Origin: Polynucleobacter parvulilacunae
GTDB lineage: Bacteria > Pseudomonadota > Gammaproteobacteria > Burkholderiales > Burkholderiaceae
DNA length: 64,000 bases
Assembly (NCBI RefSeq): GCF_018881715.1
Contig: NZ_JACVPW010000001.1
Span: 273,337 to 337,336, forward strand
Reading direction: 5' to 3'
Shown here: one piece after another, positions 1-7,713 of the stretch
How positions within the stretch are numbered: the stretch's first letter is position 1
How the letters are laid out: every line of letters begins with the position of its first letter
The notes under the pieces: model-generated
What the model was told of the DNA's origin: nothing
Seen by the model: only the letters and a program-made list of their open reading frames with translations
Database searches by the model: none
Made by a program: the position numbers and the translations under genes

Positions 1-1516
1 CACCGAACCAACCGTTACCAATATGGTATGGCAAGGACATAGAGGTGTAACGAATACGAGTTGGGAACATCTCAACTAACATCGCAGCGATTGGGCCATA
101 GACCATGGTTACCAAGAGCACTAAGTACACCAATAAGCACAACACAGCAAAGTAGTTAATCTGTGCTGGATCAGCTTTAACAGGATAGCCTTCCTTGTTC
201 AAAGCCTCACGAATTGCCTTCTTAAACTCAGCATCTTTCGCTTTTGCTTCAGCAGGATCAATGCCCTTCGATGTATATCCAGGGATTTCGATATCGCCAA
301 TTTTTACAACAGCAGTAGTTCCTGCTGGAGCCGGAACTGTAGTGTAGCTAGCAGAGTTAGAAGCCATCACTTGTTTTGCGATATCGCAAGAGCTTGTGAA
401 CTTCGCTGTACCTGTTGGATTGAACTGGAATGTACATTCAGCTGGGTCAGCAGTAATAGTTGCTGGCGCTGTTGCCATTGCCTTCTCCAACGCTGGGTTA
501 GCAAAGTGTGTCAAAGCATTGAACACGGAAACTGGAGTGTTAGGGATGTAAGTAATTACAGCCAATAACAAACCGCCCATGATGATCACTTTACGGCCGA
601 TCTTGTCAGACAAGCTACCGAAGATCACAAAGAATGGTGTACCGATTACCAATGAAGCAGCAATCAACAAGTTCGCAGTCTTAGCATCTACCTTCAACAC
701 TTGGGTGAGGTAGAACAAAGCGTAGAACTGACCGGTGTACCAAACCACCGCTTGACCTGCAACCAGACCAAACAATGCCAAGATCACAATCTTCAAGTTC
801 TTCCATTGACCAAATGACTCTGTCAAAGGCGCTTTAGACAATTTGCCTTCTTCTTTCATCTTCTTGAAAGCAGGCGATTCATTCATGGACAAACGAATCC
901 ATACAGAAACTGCCAACAATCCAATAGAAACGATGAAAGGAACGCGCCAGCCCCAAACGTCAAAGTCTGGACCAGTAAATTCACGTGTGAACAAAATCAC
1001 AAGCAAGGAGAGGAACAAGCCAAGAGTGGCTGTTGTCTGAATCCAAGCTGTGTAAGCACCACGACGACCATGAGGAGCATGTTCTGCAACATAAGTAGCA
1101 GCACCACCGTACTCACCACCCAAAGCCAAACCTTGAAGCATACGTAATGCGATCAAGATCACTGGAGCAGCAACACCGATAGTTGCATAGTTAGGCAGAA
1201 TACCTACGATGAAGGTTGCGCCACCCATCAACAGAATGGTCACCAAGAAGGTGTATTTGCGACCAATCAAATCGCCTAAACGACCAAACACCAACGCGCC
1301 GAATGGACGTACGATGAAACCAGCAGCAAACGCTAACAAAGCGAAAATGAAGGCAGAACCAGCATCTAAGCCAGAGAAGAATTGCTTAGCAATAATTGCC
1401 GCAAGTGAACCGTACAAATAAAAGTCGTACCACTCAAAAACCGTACCTAAAGATGATGCAAAGATAACTTTGCGTTCTTCAGCGGTCATTGGGGCTGCTT
1501 TAGTTGATGTTGACAT
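1..1516 (-). CDS. MHS-family MFS metabolite:H+ symporter (partial, C-terminus outside window)
   Basis: An inner-membrane secondary transporter of the major facilitator superfamily, closest in character to the metabolite:H+ symporters (proline/betaine, shikimate, alpha-ketoglutarate types). The N-terminal FEWYDFYLYG and the loop motif GRLGDLIGRK between TM2 and TM3 are typical, with a second copy (GSLSDKIGRK) in the other half. The start at 1516 follows AGGAG seven bases upstream. About 505 codons are present and the end is cut off by the window edge. Between predicted TM9 and TM10 (roughly residues 325-450) lies an unusually long, Ala/Thr/Lys-rich periplasmic insertion with two cysteines near residues 361 and 377. 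The usual MHS length is about 430 residues, so this protein is clearly larger. The substrate cannot be read from the sequence; carboxylates are a reasonable guess. Confidence 0.85.
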   Translation of the reverse strand, partial: MSTSTKAAPMTAEERKVIFASSLGTVFEWYDFYLYGSLAAIIAKQFFSGLDAGSAFIFALLAFAAGFIVRPFGALVFGRLGDLIGRKYTFLVTILLMGGATFIVGILPNYATIGVAAPVILIALRMLQGLALGGEYGGAATYVAEHAPHGRRGAYTAWIQTTATLGLFLSLLVILFTREFTGPDFDVWGWRVPFIVSIGLLAVSVWIRLSMNESPAFKKMKEEGKLSKAPLTESFGQWKNLKIVILALFGLVAGQAVVWYTGQFYALFYLTQVLKVDAKTANLLIAASLVIGTPFFVIFGSLSDKIGRKVIIMGGLLLAVITYIPNTPVSVFNALTHFANPALEKAMATAPATITADPAECTFQFNPTGTAKFTSSCDIAKQVMASNSASYTTVPAPAGTTAVVKIGDIEIPGYTSKGIDPAEAKAKDAEFKKAIREALNKEGYPVKADPAQINYFAVLCLLVYLVLLVTMVYGPIAAMLVEMFPTRIRYTSMSLPYHIGNGWFG

Positions 1517-1589
1517 CAGTAGCTCCTAACTATTTTTATTAAATAAAAAACAACGGATCGATTATGCTTTGAAAAAATTCAAAGAAATC

Positions 1590-1636
1590 CACTAGTTAGG
1601 GTAATTCCCCATCAAATAAGATCGGGGTTTTCCCGA
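1590..1636. promoter_or_regulatory. Putative operator palindrome and small hairpin upstream of the MHS transporter
   Basis: The 279-base gap between the TRIC gene end and the MHS start holds an imperfect palindrome GGGTAATTCCC (1599-1609) and a short inverted repeat TCGGG/CCCGA (1622-1626 and 1632-1636) without a T-run. The region also contains A/T-rich sequence close to the MHS start. It must carry the MHS promoter, but I could not place convincing -35/-10 hexamers. The regulator is unknown. Confidence 0.2.
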
Positions 1637-1795
1637 GAAATTGGGAAACTAGCAGCAATTACACAACAAGTACTAGCCCAGCGTCTAATAAGAAGGGGCT
1701 ACTTTCCCAAGCCAGAGCCACAAAAACCATACTATGAAAATAGAAAATTTGGGATTTGGTTCCGACATCCCCGAATCATTGAAGCAATATTGCCG

Positions 1796-2425
1796 TTAGC
1801 GCGTTTTAGTAATGAACATTTTGGGTACGCGCAGATCCCAGTGAATAGCTGCTGCGCGCAGTCCAAAAATTCCCAGCATACAAATCACAGAGCCCTCGAC
1901 CACATACTGAGGCAGAAAGTTCAGCACCAGGACATATGCACAACATCCCAGTGTTACTGGAATCGCATAAAGCTCATGCGACATGATGAGTGTTTTTCTA
2001 CCGGCCAACACATCGCGCAATAAGCCGCCGCCAATTGCAGTAACAACACCCAGAATGACTGGCGCCACCGGCAGACCATACCCCATAGTCCAGGCCTTAT
2101 CTGCCCCCTGAATACCAAACAGTGCGGCACCAAAACCATCGATGTAAAGCATCCAGCGATAAATTTGCGGCTGCGTAAAAAAAGATTCTGCAAAGAAGGT
2201 GATGACACTAGCTCCAAGTGCAAGCCAGACATAGATTTGATTCTCGGACCAAAAAATAGGGGCTTCCAAAATGATGTCACGAATGGTGCCACCGCCAATT
2301 GCAGTAATTAAGCCCAACACTAAAACGCCAAAGAGATCGACACCACGATCTGCAATAGCCAAGACCCCGGTTACAGCAAAAGCCATAGTTGCAATGATGC
2401 CAATCCAAAAATTTATATCTTCCAT
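1796..2425 (-). CDS. Trimeric intracellular cation channel (TRIC/YicG-like, formerly UPF0126) family membrane protein
   Basis: A 209-residue inner-membrane protein of the prokaryotic TRIC family, predicted to form a homotrimeric monovalent cation channel. It is almost entirely hydrophobic with about seven membrane segments. It shows the family's duplicated signature, GGGTIRD at residues 44-50 and GGGLLRD at 132-138, one per three-helix repeat. I chose the ATG at 2425 because the longer open frame would run into the divergent gene at 2516 with non-membrane sequence. The physiological ion is not evident from the sequence, and the neighbours give no functional clue. Confidence 0.85.
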   Translation of the reverse strand: MEDINFWIGIIATMAFAVTGVLAIADRGVDLFGVLVLGLITAIGGGTIRDIILEAPIFWSENQIYVWLALGASVITFFAESFFTQPQIYRWMLYIDGFGAALFGIQGADKAWTMGYGLPVAPVILGVVTAIGGGLLRDVLAGRKTLIMSHELYAIPVTLGCCAYVLVLNFLPQYVVEGSVICMLGIFGLRAAAIHWDLRVPKMFITKTR

Positions 2426-2515
2426 AGCAATGAGTCTAATGCACTTTATCCGCGCAATGACTTGAATCGTCTTCCTCAATATACTGTTAACCATGAGTAC
2501 AAATAAGGCGTTGAT

Positions 2516-3196
2516 ATGACCCCCAAGCTTTACAGCTTTTGGCGAAGCTCTGCCGCGTTTCGCGTCCGTATTGCCCTCAATCTCAAGGACATGGATTACG
2601 AAATCATTCCTGTGCATCTGGGCAAACATGGTGGTGAGCAATCAAGCGATGCCTATAGCAACAAGAACCCGAATCGCCTGGTGCCGCTATATGAGTTTGG
2701 TGAAACAAAGATTCATCAATCTGTAGCGATCATTGAATATCTTGAAGAAATTAAGCCTGAGCCTGCTCTCTTGCCAAAGTCGGCAATAGATCGCGCTTGG
2801 GTACGCTCTATTGCCATGGATATTTCAAGCGATATTCATCCTATTAATAATTTACGTGTGCTGCGCTACCTCATCAAAAAACTTGGTCTTAGCAATGAGG
2901 CAAAAGATGAGTGGTACGAACACTGGGTCAAAGTGGGGCTTGCTAGTCTTGAAAAACAATTAAGCAGTGACTCTAGGGTTGGCAAATTTGCTTATGGCGA
3001 TCAACCCGGCTTAATTGATGTTTGCCTGGTACCTCAACTATTTAATGCGCTGAGTGCAAAAGTAGATGTGAGCCCCTACCCCACACTGATGAGAATCTTT
3101 GATCAGTGCATACAATTACCTGCGTTTATCAATGCGTCTTGGGAAAAGCAAATAGATGCCGAAGGATTAAACCCCGTTGCTCCACCACAAAAATAA
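2516..3196 (+). CDS. maiA: Zeta-class glutathione S-transferase / maleylacetoacetate (maleylpyruvate) isomerase
   Basis: A cytosolic 226-residue protein with an N-terminal thioredoxin-like GST fold and an all-helical C-terminal domain containing DIHPINNLR, the signature of maleylacetoacetate and maleylpyruvate isomerases. These enzymes use glutathione for cis-trans isomerisation of aromatic ring-cleavage products. In the zeta active-site motif the catalytic-loop cysteine of SSCxxR is alanine here (SSAAFR, residues 11-16); the serines and arginine remain. No gentisate or homogentisate pathway gene is nearby, so the physiological substrate is uncertain. Its last 30 bases overlap the convergent AEC carrier gene. 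Confidence 0.8.
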   Translation: MTPKLYSFWRSSAAFRVRIALNLKDMDYEIIPVHLGKHGGEQSSDAYSNKNPNRLVPLYEFGETKIHQSVAIIEYLEEIKPEPALLPKSAIDRAWVRSIAMDISSDIHPINNLRVLRYLIKKLGLSNEAKDEWYEHWVKVGLASLEKQLSSDSRVGKFAYGDQPGLIDVCLVPQLFNALSAKVDVSPYPTLMRIFDQCIQLPAFINASWEKQIDAEGLNPVAPPQK

Positions 3197-4096
3197 TGAG
3201 AGCGTAAGCAAAGAACTCACGGTAGTAATCAAAACTACTCTAGAAATAACACTGCCGTCTGCTTTGTAATACTGAGCCAACATAAACGGTCCCGTACCTG
3301 TGGGTAGCGCGCTGAGTATGACGATGGCACTCACCCATAATGCCGGCAGCTCTAAGATGGGGCCCGCAATCATCCAAGCACTCAAGGGTTGCAGAATCAA
3401 CTTTGCCAAACTGATACCCCACGCTTGCGCCGGAGCAGCAGTACTTTTTTGCATGAGGAATAAACCAATTGAAACAAGAGCGCAGGGCGTTGAAGCAGCG
3501 GCCAAAAATGCAATCACTTGTGCAACGGGGTCATATAAATCTAAGCCGCTAGCAGCCCATGCCAAACCAGCAACTGGCGCGATTAATAATGGATTAGTAC
3601 AAAGAGATTTGATGACGCTCCAGACAATCTCGTGGGACTTCTTGTGTGACAAGATGCCAATTTCAATCAGGACTGTCGCCAAAGCAAACATCACAAACAC
3701 AATGAAGGTAGAAATAATTGCAGGCGCCAAACCATCTTGACCAAGGGCGAGGGCGCACAAGGGTATGCCCATATACCCAGTATTTGAATAAGAAGCGCTA
3801 AGTCCATCAAAGCTGGCTGCCGCCAAATCTCGATTGCGTTCCCAGCTAATAAGAAACACTAGAACAAAAACAATTAAACAACTGAGAAAAAATGCAGTGA
3901 TGAAACCGGGCTGCCAAAGTGTCTGCCAACCACTATTCGCAGCGAAGTTAAAGAGTTGTGCGGGCAATGCCAACCAAACAACAAAACGATTGAGCTCAGT
4001 TGATGCATTGATACCTAGCTTGCCTGCTCGTCCGCCAACATACCCAATCAGAATGAGTAAAAAGACTGGCAGAACTACATTAAAAACGTAGAGCAA
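3167..4096 (-). CDS. AEC (auxin efflux carrier) family transporter
   Basis: A 309-residue integral membrane protein with about ten hydrophobic segments and the N-terminal pattern LPVFLLILIGYVGGR, followed by an asparagine-containing helix (ELNRFVVWLALPAQLF). Both are usual for bacterial permeases of the auxin efflux carrier family, which include malate, malonate and other carboxylate transporters. The substrate is unknown. Its 3' end overlaps the convergent maiA by 30 bases. It begins 27 bases after the gamma carbonic anhydrase stop on the same strand, so the two may be cotranscribed. Confidence 0.85.
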   Translation of the reverse strand: MLYVFNVVLPVFLLILIGYVGGRAGKLGINASTELNRFVVWLALPAQLFNFAANSGWQTLWQPGFITAFFLSCLIVFVLVFLISWERNRDLAAASFDGLSASYSNTGYMGIPLCALALGQDGLAPAIISTFIVFVMFALATVLIEIGILSHKKSHEIVWSVIKSLCTNPLLIAPVAGLAWAASGLDLYDPVAQVIAFLAAASTPCALVSIGLFLMQKSTAAPAQAWGISLAKLILQPLSAWMIAGPILELPALWVSAIVILSALPTGTGPFMLAQYYKADGSVISRVVLITTVSSLLTLSLFLWWSNGV

Positions 4097-4123
4097 AATA
4101 TTTAACGGGTGAAGGTTGGGTAA

Positions 4124-4648
4124 TTAGGAAATCTTTTTCAGCGTCTTGACATAACGCTGAGCATTTTTGACATAGCGTCCGGCAATATCATGAATACCAG
4201 CAATTTGTTCTGAGGTCAGCTCTTTAACAGCCTTAGCAGGAGTTCCCAAAATCATCGAACCGTCCGGAAATTCTTTGCCTTCTGTAACGAGCGCGCCCGC
4301 ACCAACCAAACAGTTTTTGCCGATCTTGGCGCCATTCAAAATGACTGCGCCAATACCGATCAGACTGCCGTCTCCAATATGGCATCCATGCAACATCACT
4401 TGATGTCCAACAGTGACGTGCTTACCAATGATGAGTGGGTAACCTGGGTCAGTGTGCAAAACAGAAGCGTCTTGCACATTACTGCCTTCACCGATTTGAA
4501 TCAGATCGTTATCGCCACGGATAACGACTTTGGGCCAGATGTTTGCATCTTGATGAAGCTCTACTTTGCCGATCACTTCTGCGCTCTCGGCAACCCAAGC
4601 GCCCGCAGCCAATTGTGGGGCGTTTCCGTCTAGTTCAAATATAGCCAT
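4124..4648 (-). CDS. Gamma-class carbonic anhydrase family protein (left-handed beta-helix, YrdA-like)
   Basis: A 174-residue hexapeptide-repeat protein expected to form a trimer with left-handed beta-helices. Three histidines in the positions of gamma-carbonic anhydrase metal ligands are visible: H65 (VLHTDPGY) and H82 and H87 ([10 protein letters not shown]). The arginine-aspartate pair in VIRGDND (residues 42-48) is also typical. Many members of this family have no proven carbonic anhydrase activity, so the catalytic role is inferred. It precedes the AEC carrier gene with a 27-base gap and follows amtB on the same strand. Confidence 0.85.
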   Translation of the reverse strand: MAIFELDGNAPQLAAGAWVAESAEVIGKVELHQDANIWPKVVIRGDNDLIQIGEGSNVQDASVLHTDPGYPLIIGKHVTVGHQVMLHGCHIGDGSLIGIGAVILNGAKIGKNCLVGAGALVTEGKEFPDGSMILGTPAKAVKELTSEQIAGIHDIAGRYVKNAQRYVKTLKKIS

Positions 4649-4704
4649 GACTCATTATAGGTATGAATCAGGCTATAGATAAACGACTACTAATAAATAG
4701 CGAA

Positions 4705-5907
4705 TTACCAGTTTGGCTCGCGATCAGGCGTAGAAGAAATGCGGTGCACACTTAAATCAGCGCCTTCATATTCTTCTTCCTGCGACATGCGGATACCTAA
4801 GACAGCTTTTAGAGCGCCATAAACAACAAAGCCGCCGATCAATGCAATGCCAACTCCTAAAGCACTGCCAATCAATTGGCCCGTAAAGGTGATACCGCCA
4901 ATTCCGCCCAGAGCCTTAGTTCCAAATATGCCTGCTGCTAATCCGCCCCAAAGTCCGCATAAGCCGTGCAAAGGCCAAACACCGAGAACGTCATCAAGCT
5001 TCCAACGGTTTTGAACCAAAGTGAACATATAAACAAATAATCCACCAGCAACCAGACCAACAAATAAAGCACCAAGGGGATGCATCAAGTCTGAGCCAGC
5101 GCATACCGCCACTAAACCAGCAAGAGGTCCGTTGTATGTAAAGCCGGGATCGTTACGACCAACTACCCATGCTGCCAGTGTTCCGCCTACCATTGCCATC
5201 AATGAATTCATCGCAACCAAACCACTGATCTTGTCGATCGTTTGCGCACTCATGACATTAAAGCCAAACCAACCTACCGCAAGAATCCAAGCACCTAAAG
5301 CTAAGAAAGGAATGCTTGAAGGCGGATGAGCGGAAATTTGACCTTCTTTTGTATAGCGGCCACGACGTGCGCCCAACAGAATCACTGCTGGCAAAGCAAT
5401 CCAGCCGCCTACTGCATGCACTACAACCGATCCGGCAAAGTCATGAAATTCTTCGCCAGTGAGACCTTTGATCCATGCTTGAATGCCGTAGTGCTGATTC
5501 CAAGCAATACCCTCAAAGAAGGGATACACAAACCCTACCAATACAAATGTAGCAATTAACTGTGGATTAAATTTGGCGCGCTCTGCAATACCCCCTGAAA
5601 TAATTGCAGGGATCGCAGCAGCAAAAGTGAGTAAGAAGAAAAACTTCACCAACTCATAACCATTCTTCTCCGCCAACAACTCTGCGCCAGAGAAAAAGTT
5701 CACGCCATAAGCAATGCTGTAACCAATAAAGAAATACGCAATCGTTGAAACCGCGAAGTCCACCAAGATTTTGACCAAAGCATTGACTTGGTTTTTCTTG
5801 CGTACCGTTCCCAATTCCAAGAACGCAAAACCTGCATGCATTGCCAGAACCATGATGGCACCAAGCAAAATGAATAAAGCATCACTACCTGTCTTCAATG
5901 TTTCCAT
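4705..5907 (-). CDS. amtB: Ammonium transporter
   Basis: A 400-residue Amt/MEP/Rh-family channel that conducts ammonium or ammonia across the inner membrane. It has about eleven membrane helices. The paired pore histidines are visible in DFAGSVVVHAVGG and WPLHGLCGLWGG. The C-terminal tail (EEEYEGADLSVHRIS) is the cytosolic segment that in this family interacts with PII proteins. The start at 5907 is preferred over 17 codons further upstream because GAGGGG lies just before it and the extra residues are polar and not conserved in type. No glnK is adjacent, unlike the common glnK-amtB arrangement. The start here also means the encoded protein lacks an obvious cleavable leader. Confidence 0.95.
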   Translation of the reverse strand: METLKTGSDALFILLGAIMVLAMHAGFAFLELGTVRKKNQVNALVKILVDFAVSTIAYFFIGYSIAYGVNFFSGAELLAEKNGYELVKFFFLLTFAAAIPAIISGGIAERAKFNPQLIATFVLVGFVYPFFEGIAWNQHYGIQAWIKGLTGEEFHDFAGSVVVHAVGGWIALPAVILLGARRGRYTKEGQISAHPPSSIPFLALGAWILAVGWFGFNVMSAQTIDKISGLVAMNSLMAMVGGTLAAWVVGRNDPGFTYNGPLAGLVAVCAGSDLMHPLGALFVGLVAGGLFVYMFTLVQNRWKLDDVLGVWPLHGLCGLWGGLAAGIFGTKALGGIGGITFTGQLIGSALGVGIALIGGFVVYGALKAVLGIRMSQEEEYEGADLSVHRISSTPDREPNW

Positions 5908-5970
5908 GAAATTTCCCCTCTTATTTTTTGCATCATTATGGGGAATTAACAAACCCAAAAAAGGGCATTC

Positions 5971-5987
5971 TGCACTTATTTAGTGCA
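5971..5987. promoter_or_regulatory. NtrC-like binding site (palindrome) upstream of amtB
   Basis: The 17-base perfect palindrome TGCACTTATTTAGTGCA matches the NtrC consensus TGCACY-N5-RGTGCA. It lies 64 bases upstream of amtB and 57 bases upstream of the divergent Rap1a-like gene. An NtrC site in front of an ammonium transporter fits nitrogen control. I searched both strands of this gap for a sigma54 GG-N10-GC promoter and found none, so the mode of action is unclear. Confidence 0.5.
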
Positions 5988-6043
5988 TTTATAAGAAATT
6001 TTATGGTTTATCATTGTTTTTACATACACCTAAGGGAGAACCC

Positions 6044-6406
6044 ATGAAAAAATTCCTCGTTGCATTGGCCGCTTTAGCTGCATTTTCCGGCCTTGCTCAA
6101 GCACAAGAAACCATCAAAGTATTGAGCACGCAAGAACTTGCTAATACCTGCAAACTCCCTGCAAGCCCAGAATCTCGTAGTTTTTGTGTTGGCTTCACTA
6201 CTGCTGTTTATGAAACCTATTTAGCAACCCGTCACCCACAACGTGCAAAGCCGTTTATCTGCGTTAAGCAACCAGCTCCAGCACGTGATGAAGTCATTGG
6301 TGATTTCGTAAAGTTTGCAGCAAGCAATCCACAAGTTGCTGACAAACCAGCGTCAGGTGTTTTCTTGGGTTTCTTAGCAACACGTTTTCCTTGCGCCAGA
6401 AAATAA
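6044..6406 (+). CDS. Rap1a/Tai-family secreted protein (immunity-protein fold)
   Basis: A 120-residue protein with a clear Sec signal peptide (MKKFLVALAALAAFSGLAQA, cleavage after AQA). The mature part has the pattern of the Rap1a/Tai domain: four cysteines near residues 36, 48, 73 and 117, a CVGFTTAVYE block, and a final RFPC motif. Known relatives neutralise type VI secretion amidase effectors in the periplasm, but many Rap1a-domain proteins have no such role. The ATG at 6044 is chosen because AGGGAG sits just upstream and the signal peptide starts there. No T6SS or effector gene is in the window. A glycine-zipper lipoprotein follows after 47 bases. Confidence 0.7.
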   Translation: MKKFLVALAALAAFSGLAQAQETIKVLSTQELANTCKLPASPESRSFCVGFTTAVYETYLATRHPQRAKPFICVKQPAPARDEVIGDFVKFAASNPQVADKPASGVFLGFLATRFPCARK

Positions 6407-6453
6407 TCCAAGCAACTTAGCCAAACTAATACACATTCAAAGGATCTGTTGAG

Positions 6454-6741
6454 ATGAAAAAAATTATCGCAATTACTGCAGCAACTTTAGCAATCGCTGG
6501 TTGCTCGAACATGAGCAATACAGAGCAACGCACACTTTCAGGCGCAGGCATTGGCGCAGCAGCTGGTGCCGTTGGCACCGCAATCTTCCACGGCAATCCA
6601 ATCTGGGGTGCAGTTGGTGGTGCAGCAGTTGGCGCAGCATCAGGTTATGTTTACGATGCTTACAAGAAAAATGAAGGCGCTAATTACAACGCTGGTTACA
6701 ACGCAGGTAAAAATAATCAGCCAGCGCAAGCACCGAACTAA
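6454..6741 (+). CDS. Small glycine-zipper lipoprotein
   Basis: A 95-residue predicted lipoprotein. The lipobox IAGC places the lipidated cysteine at residue 17. Two Gly/Ala-rich stretches (about residues 30-40 and 50-65, e.g. GAGIGAAAGAVG and GAVGGAAVGAASG) form a glycine-zipper pattern like that of OsmB/YMGG-type outer-membrane lipoproteins. The tail is Asn/Gln-rich with repeated YNAGYNAGKN. Its exact function is unknown; relatives are linked to envelope stability or stress. It lies downstream of the Rap1a-like gene and ends at a clear terminator. Confidence 0.8.
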   Translation: MKKIIAITAATLAIAGCSNMSNTEQRTLSGAGIGAAAGAVGTAIFHGNPIWGAVGGAAVGAASGYVYDAYKKNEGANYNAGYNAGKNNQPAQAPN

Positions 6742-6783
6742 GCTATGTCACACGGTCTAATAAGGCCATAGTTCAGCATTACG

Positions 6784-6820
6784 AACCCAGCTCGTATTAA
6801 TTTACCAGCTGGGTTTTTAT
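6784..6820 (+). terminator. Intrinsic terminator after the lipoprotein gene
   Basis: A nine-base stem AACCCAGCT/AGCTGGGTT (6784-6792 with 6807-6815) is followed by TTTTTAT. It ends the Rap1a-lipoprotein transcript. The loop and 3' arm contain the last codons and stop of the convergent OsmC gene. Confidence 0.8.
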
Positions 6821-7186
6821 TTGGATCTGACCAGCCAAGGCTTTATGAATAGGGCACTTGTCTGCAATCTCAAGTAGACGATCCTTTTCTTCTGCGCTTA
6901 AGTTTCCTAGCAATTGAATCTCACGCGAGAATGTTTCAACATCATTAGTGCGCTCGATATCCACAGTCACAATCGCATTGTCTAAATTCATTTCTTTGCG
7001 TGCAGCGTACATCTTTAAAGTCATGGATGTACATGCAGCTAAAGCCGCACCCAGATACTCATGTGGACTTGGTCCAGTTCCGGTGCCACCTTTAGATACC
7101 TCTGCATCTGCTAAAAAATATAAATCACCAGCACTGAGTTTTTGCTGCAGTGGCCCTTCACCAAATTGCGAAATTACTTTTCTCAT
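6797..7186 (-). CDS. OsmC family peroxidase-like protein
   Basis: A 129-residue cytosolic protein of the OsmC/Ohr superfamily, which reduces organic hydroperoxides with a pair of cysteines. The two redox cysteines are at residues 52 (ALAACTSMTLKMY) and 111 (ADKCPIHKAL). The sequence is closer to the OsmC-like branch than to Ohr. The stop lies within the loop of the terminator of the convergent lipoprotein gene. A rhodanese-like gene is just upstream on the same strand, 49 bases away, which suggests a small sulfur or redox stress operon. Confidence 0.9.
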   Translation of the reverse strand: MRKVISQFGEGPLQQKLSAGDLYFLADAEVSKGGTGTGPSPHEYLGAALAACTSMTLKMYAARKEMNLDNAIVTVDIERTNDVETFSREIQLLGNLSAEEKDRLLEIADKCPIHKALAGQIQIKTQLVN

Positions 7187-7235
7187 GTAGGTTCTCCAAA
7201 ATATTCATTAGTTTTATTTTTAGACTTTAACTTGA

Positions 7236-7655
7236 TTAAGGTTTGCTTGCCTTATTTTCCTTGTTTGTTTTTTCAACTACCGGCATTTGTGCTTTCTTCC
7301 AAGCGCTAAAACCACCCTCCAAATGACAGACATTAGGCACACCCATGATCTGCAGTGTTTGCGTCGCTAATGCAGAGCGCCATGCAGAAGCGCAATACAA
7401 CACCAACCTCTTGCCCTCACCAAAGACGGGTTTGTAATAGGGGCTATCAGGATCCACCCAAAACTCCAGCATCCCTCTTGGAGCGTGCAGCGCATTCGGA
7501 ATCATGCCCTCTCGCTCTAACTCACGAATATCACGAATGTCCACAAACAGCGTATTAGGATCACTCAATATTTCCTGCGCCTTTTGCAAAGGAAGTGTCT
7601 CAGTTTCATCCATTGCCTTCTGAATGAGCCCTTGATATCCAATCTTTAATTTCAC
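7236..7655 (-). CDS. Rhodanese-like domain sulfurtransferase
   Basis: A single-domain rhodanese of 139 residues. The active-site loop is CASAWRS with the catalytic cysteine at residue 88. The CH2A-like region (VDIRDIRELEREG, about residues 38-50) is also present. Proteins of this type carry sulfane sulfur as a persulfide, but the acceptor is unknown. I place the start at the GTG at 7655 because AGGAGG sits five bases upstream; a TTG directly before it is too close. It lies upstream of the OsmC gene on the same strand. Confidence 0.85.
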   Translation of the reverse strand: MKLKIGYQGLIQKAMDETETLPLQKAQEILSDPNTLFVDIRDIRELEREGMIPNALHAPRGMLEFWVDPDSPYYKPVFGEGKRLVLYCASAWRSALATQTLQIMGVPNVCHLEGGFSAWKKAQMPVVEKTNKENKASKP

Positions 7656-7713
7656 CAAAACCTCCTAAATTAACAATGCCTGAATCCCTTCAAGCACCTG
7701 CTACCATTCTGCT

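Noticed and set aside
2426-2641. Longer N-terminus of the TRIC-family protein
   Set aside because: The extension is polar, has no family character, and would overlap the divergent maiA start by over 100 bases.
5908-6043. A sigma54 promoter for amtB
   Set aside because: I checked each GC dinucleotide with a GG twelve bases upstream on both strands of the gap. None matches, so I report only the NtrC-like palindrome.
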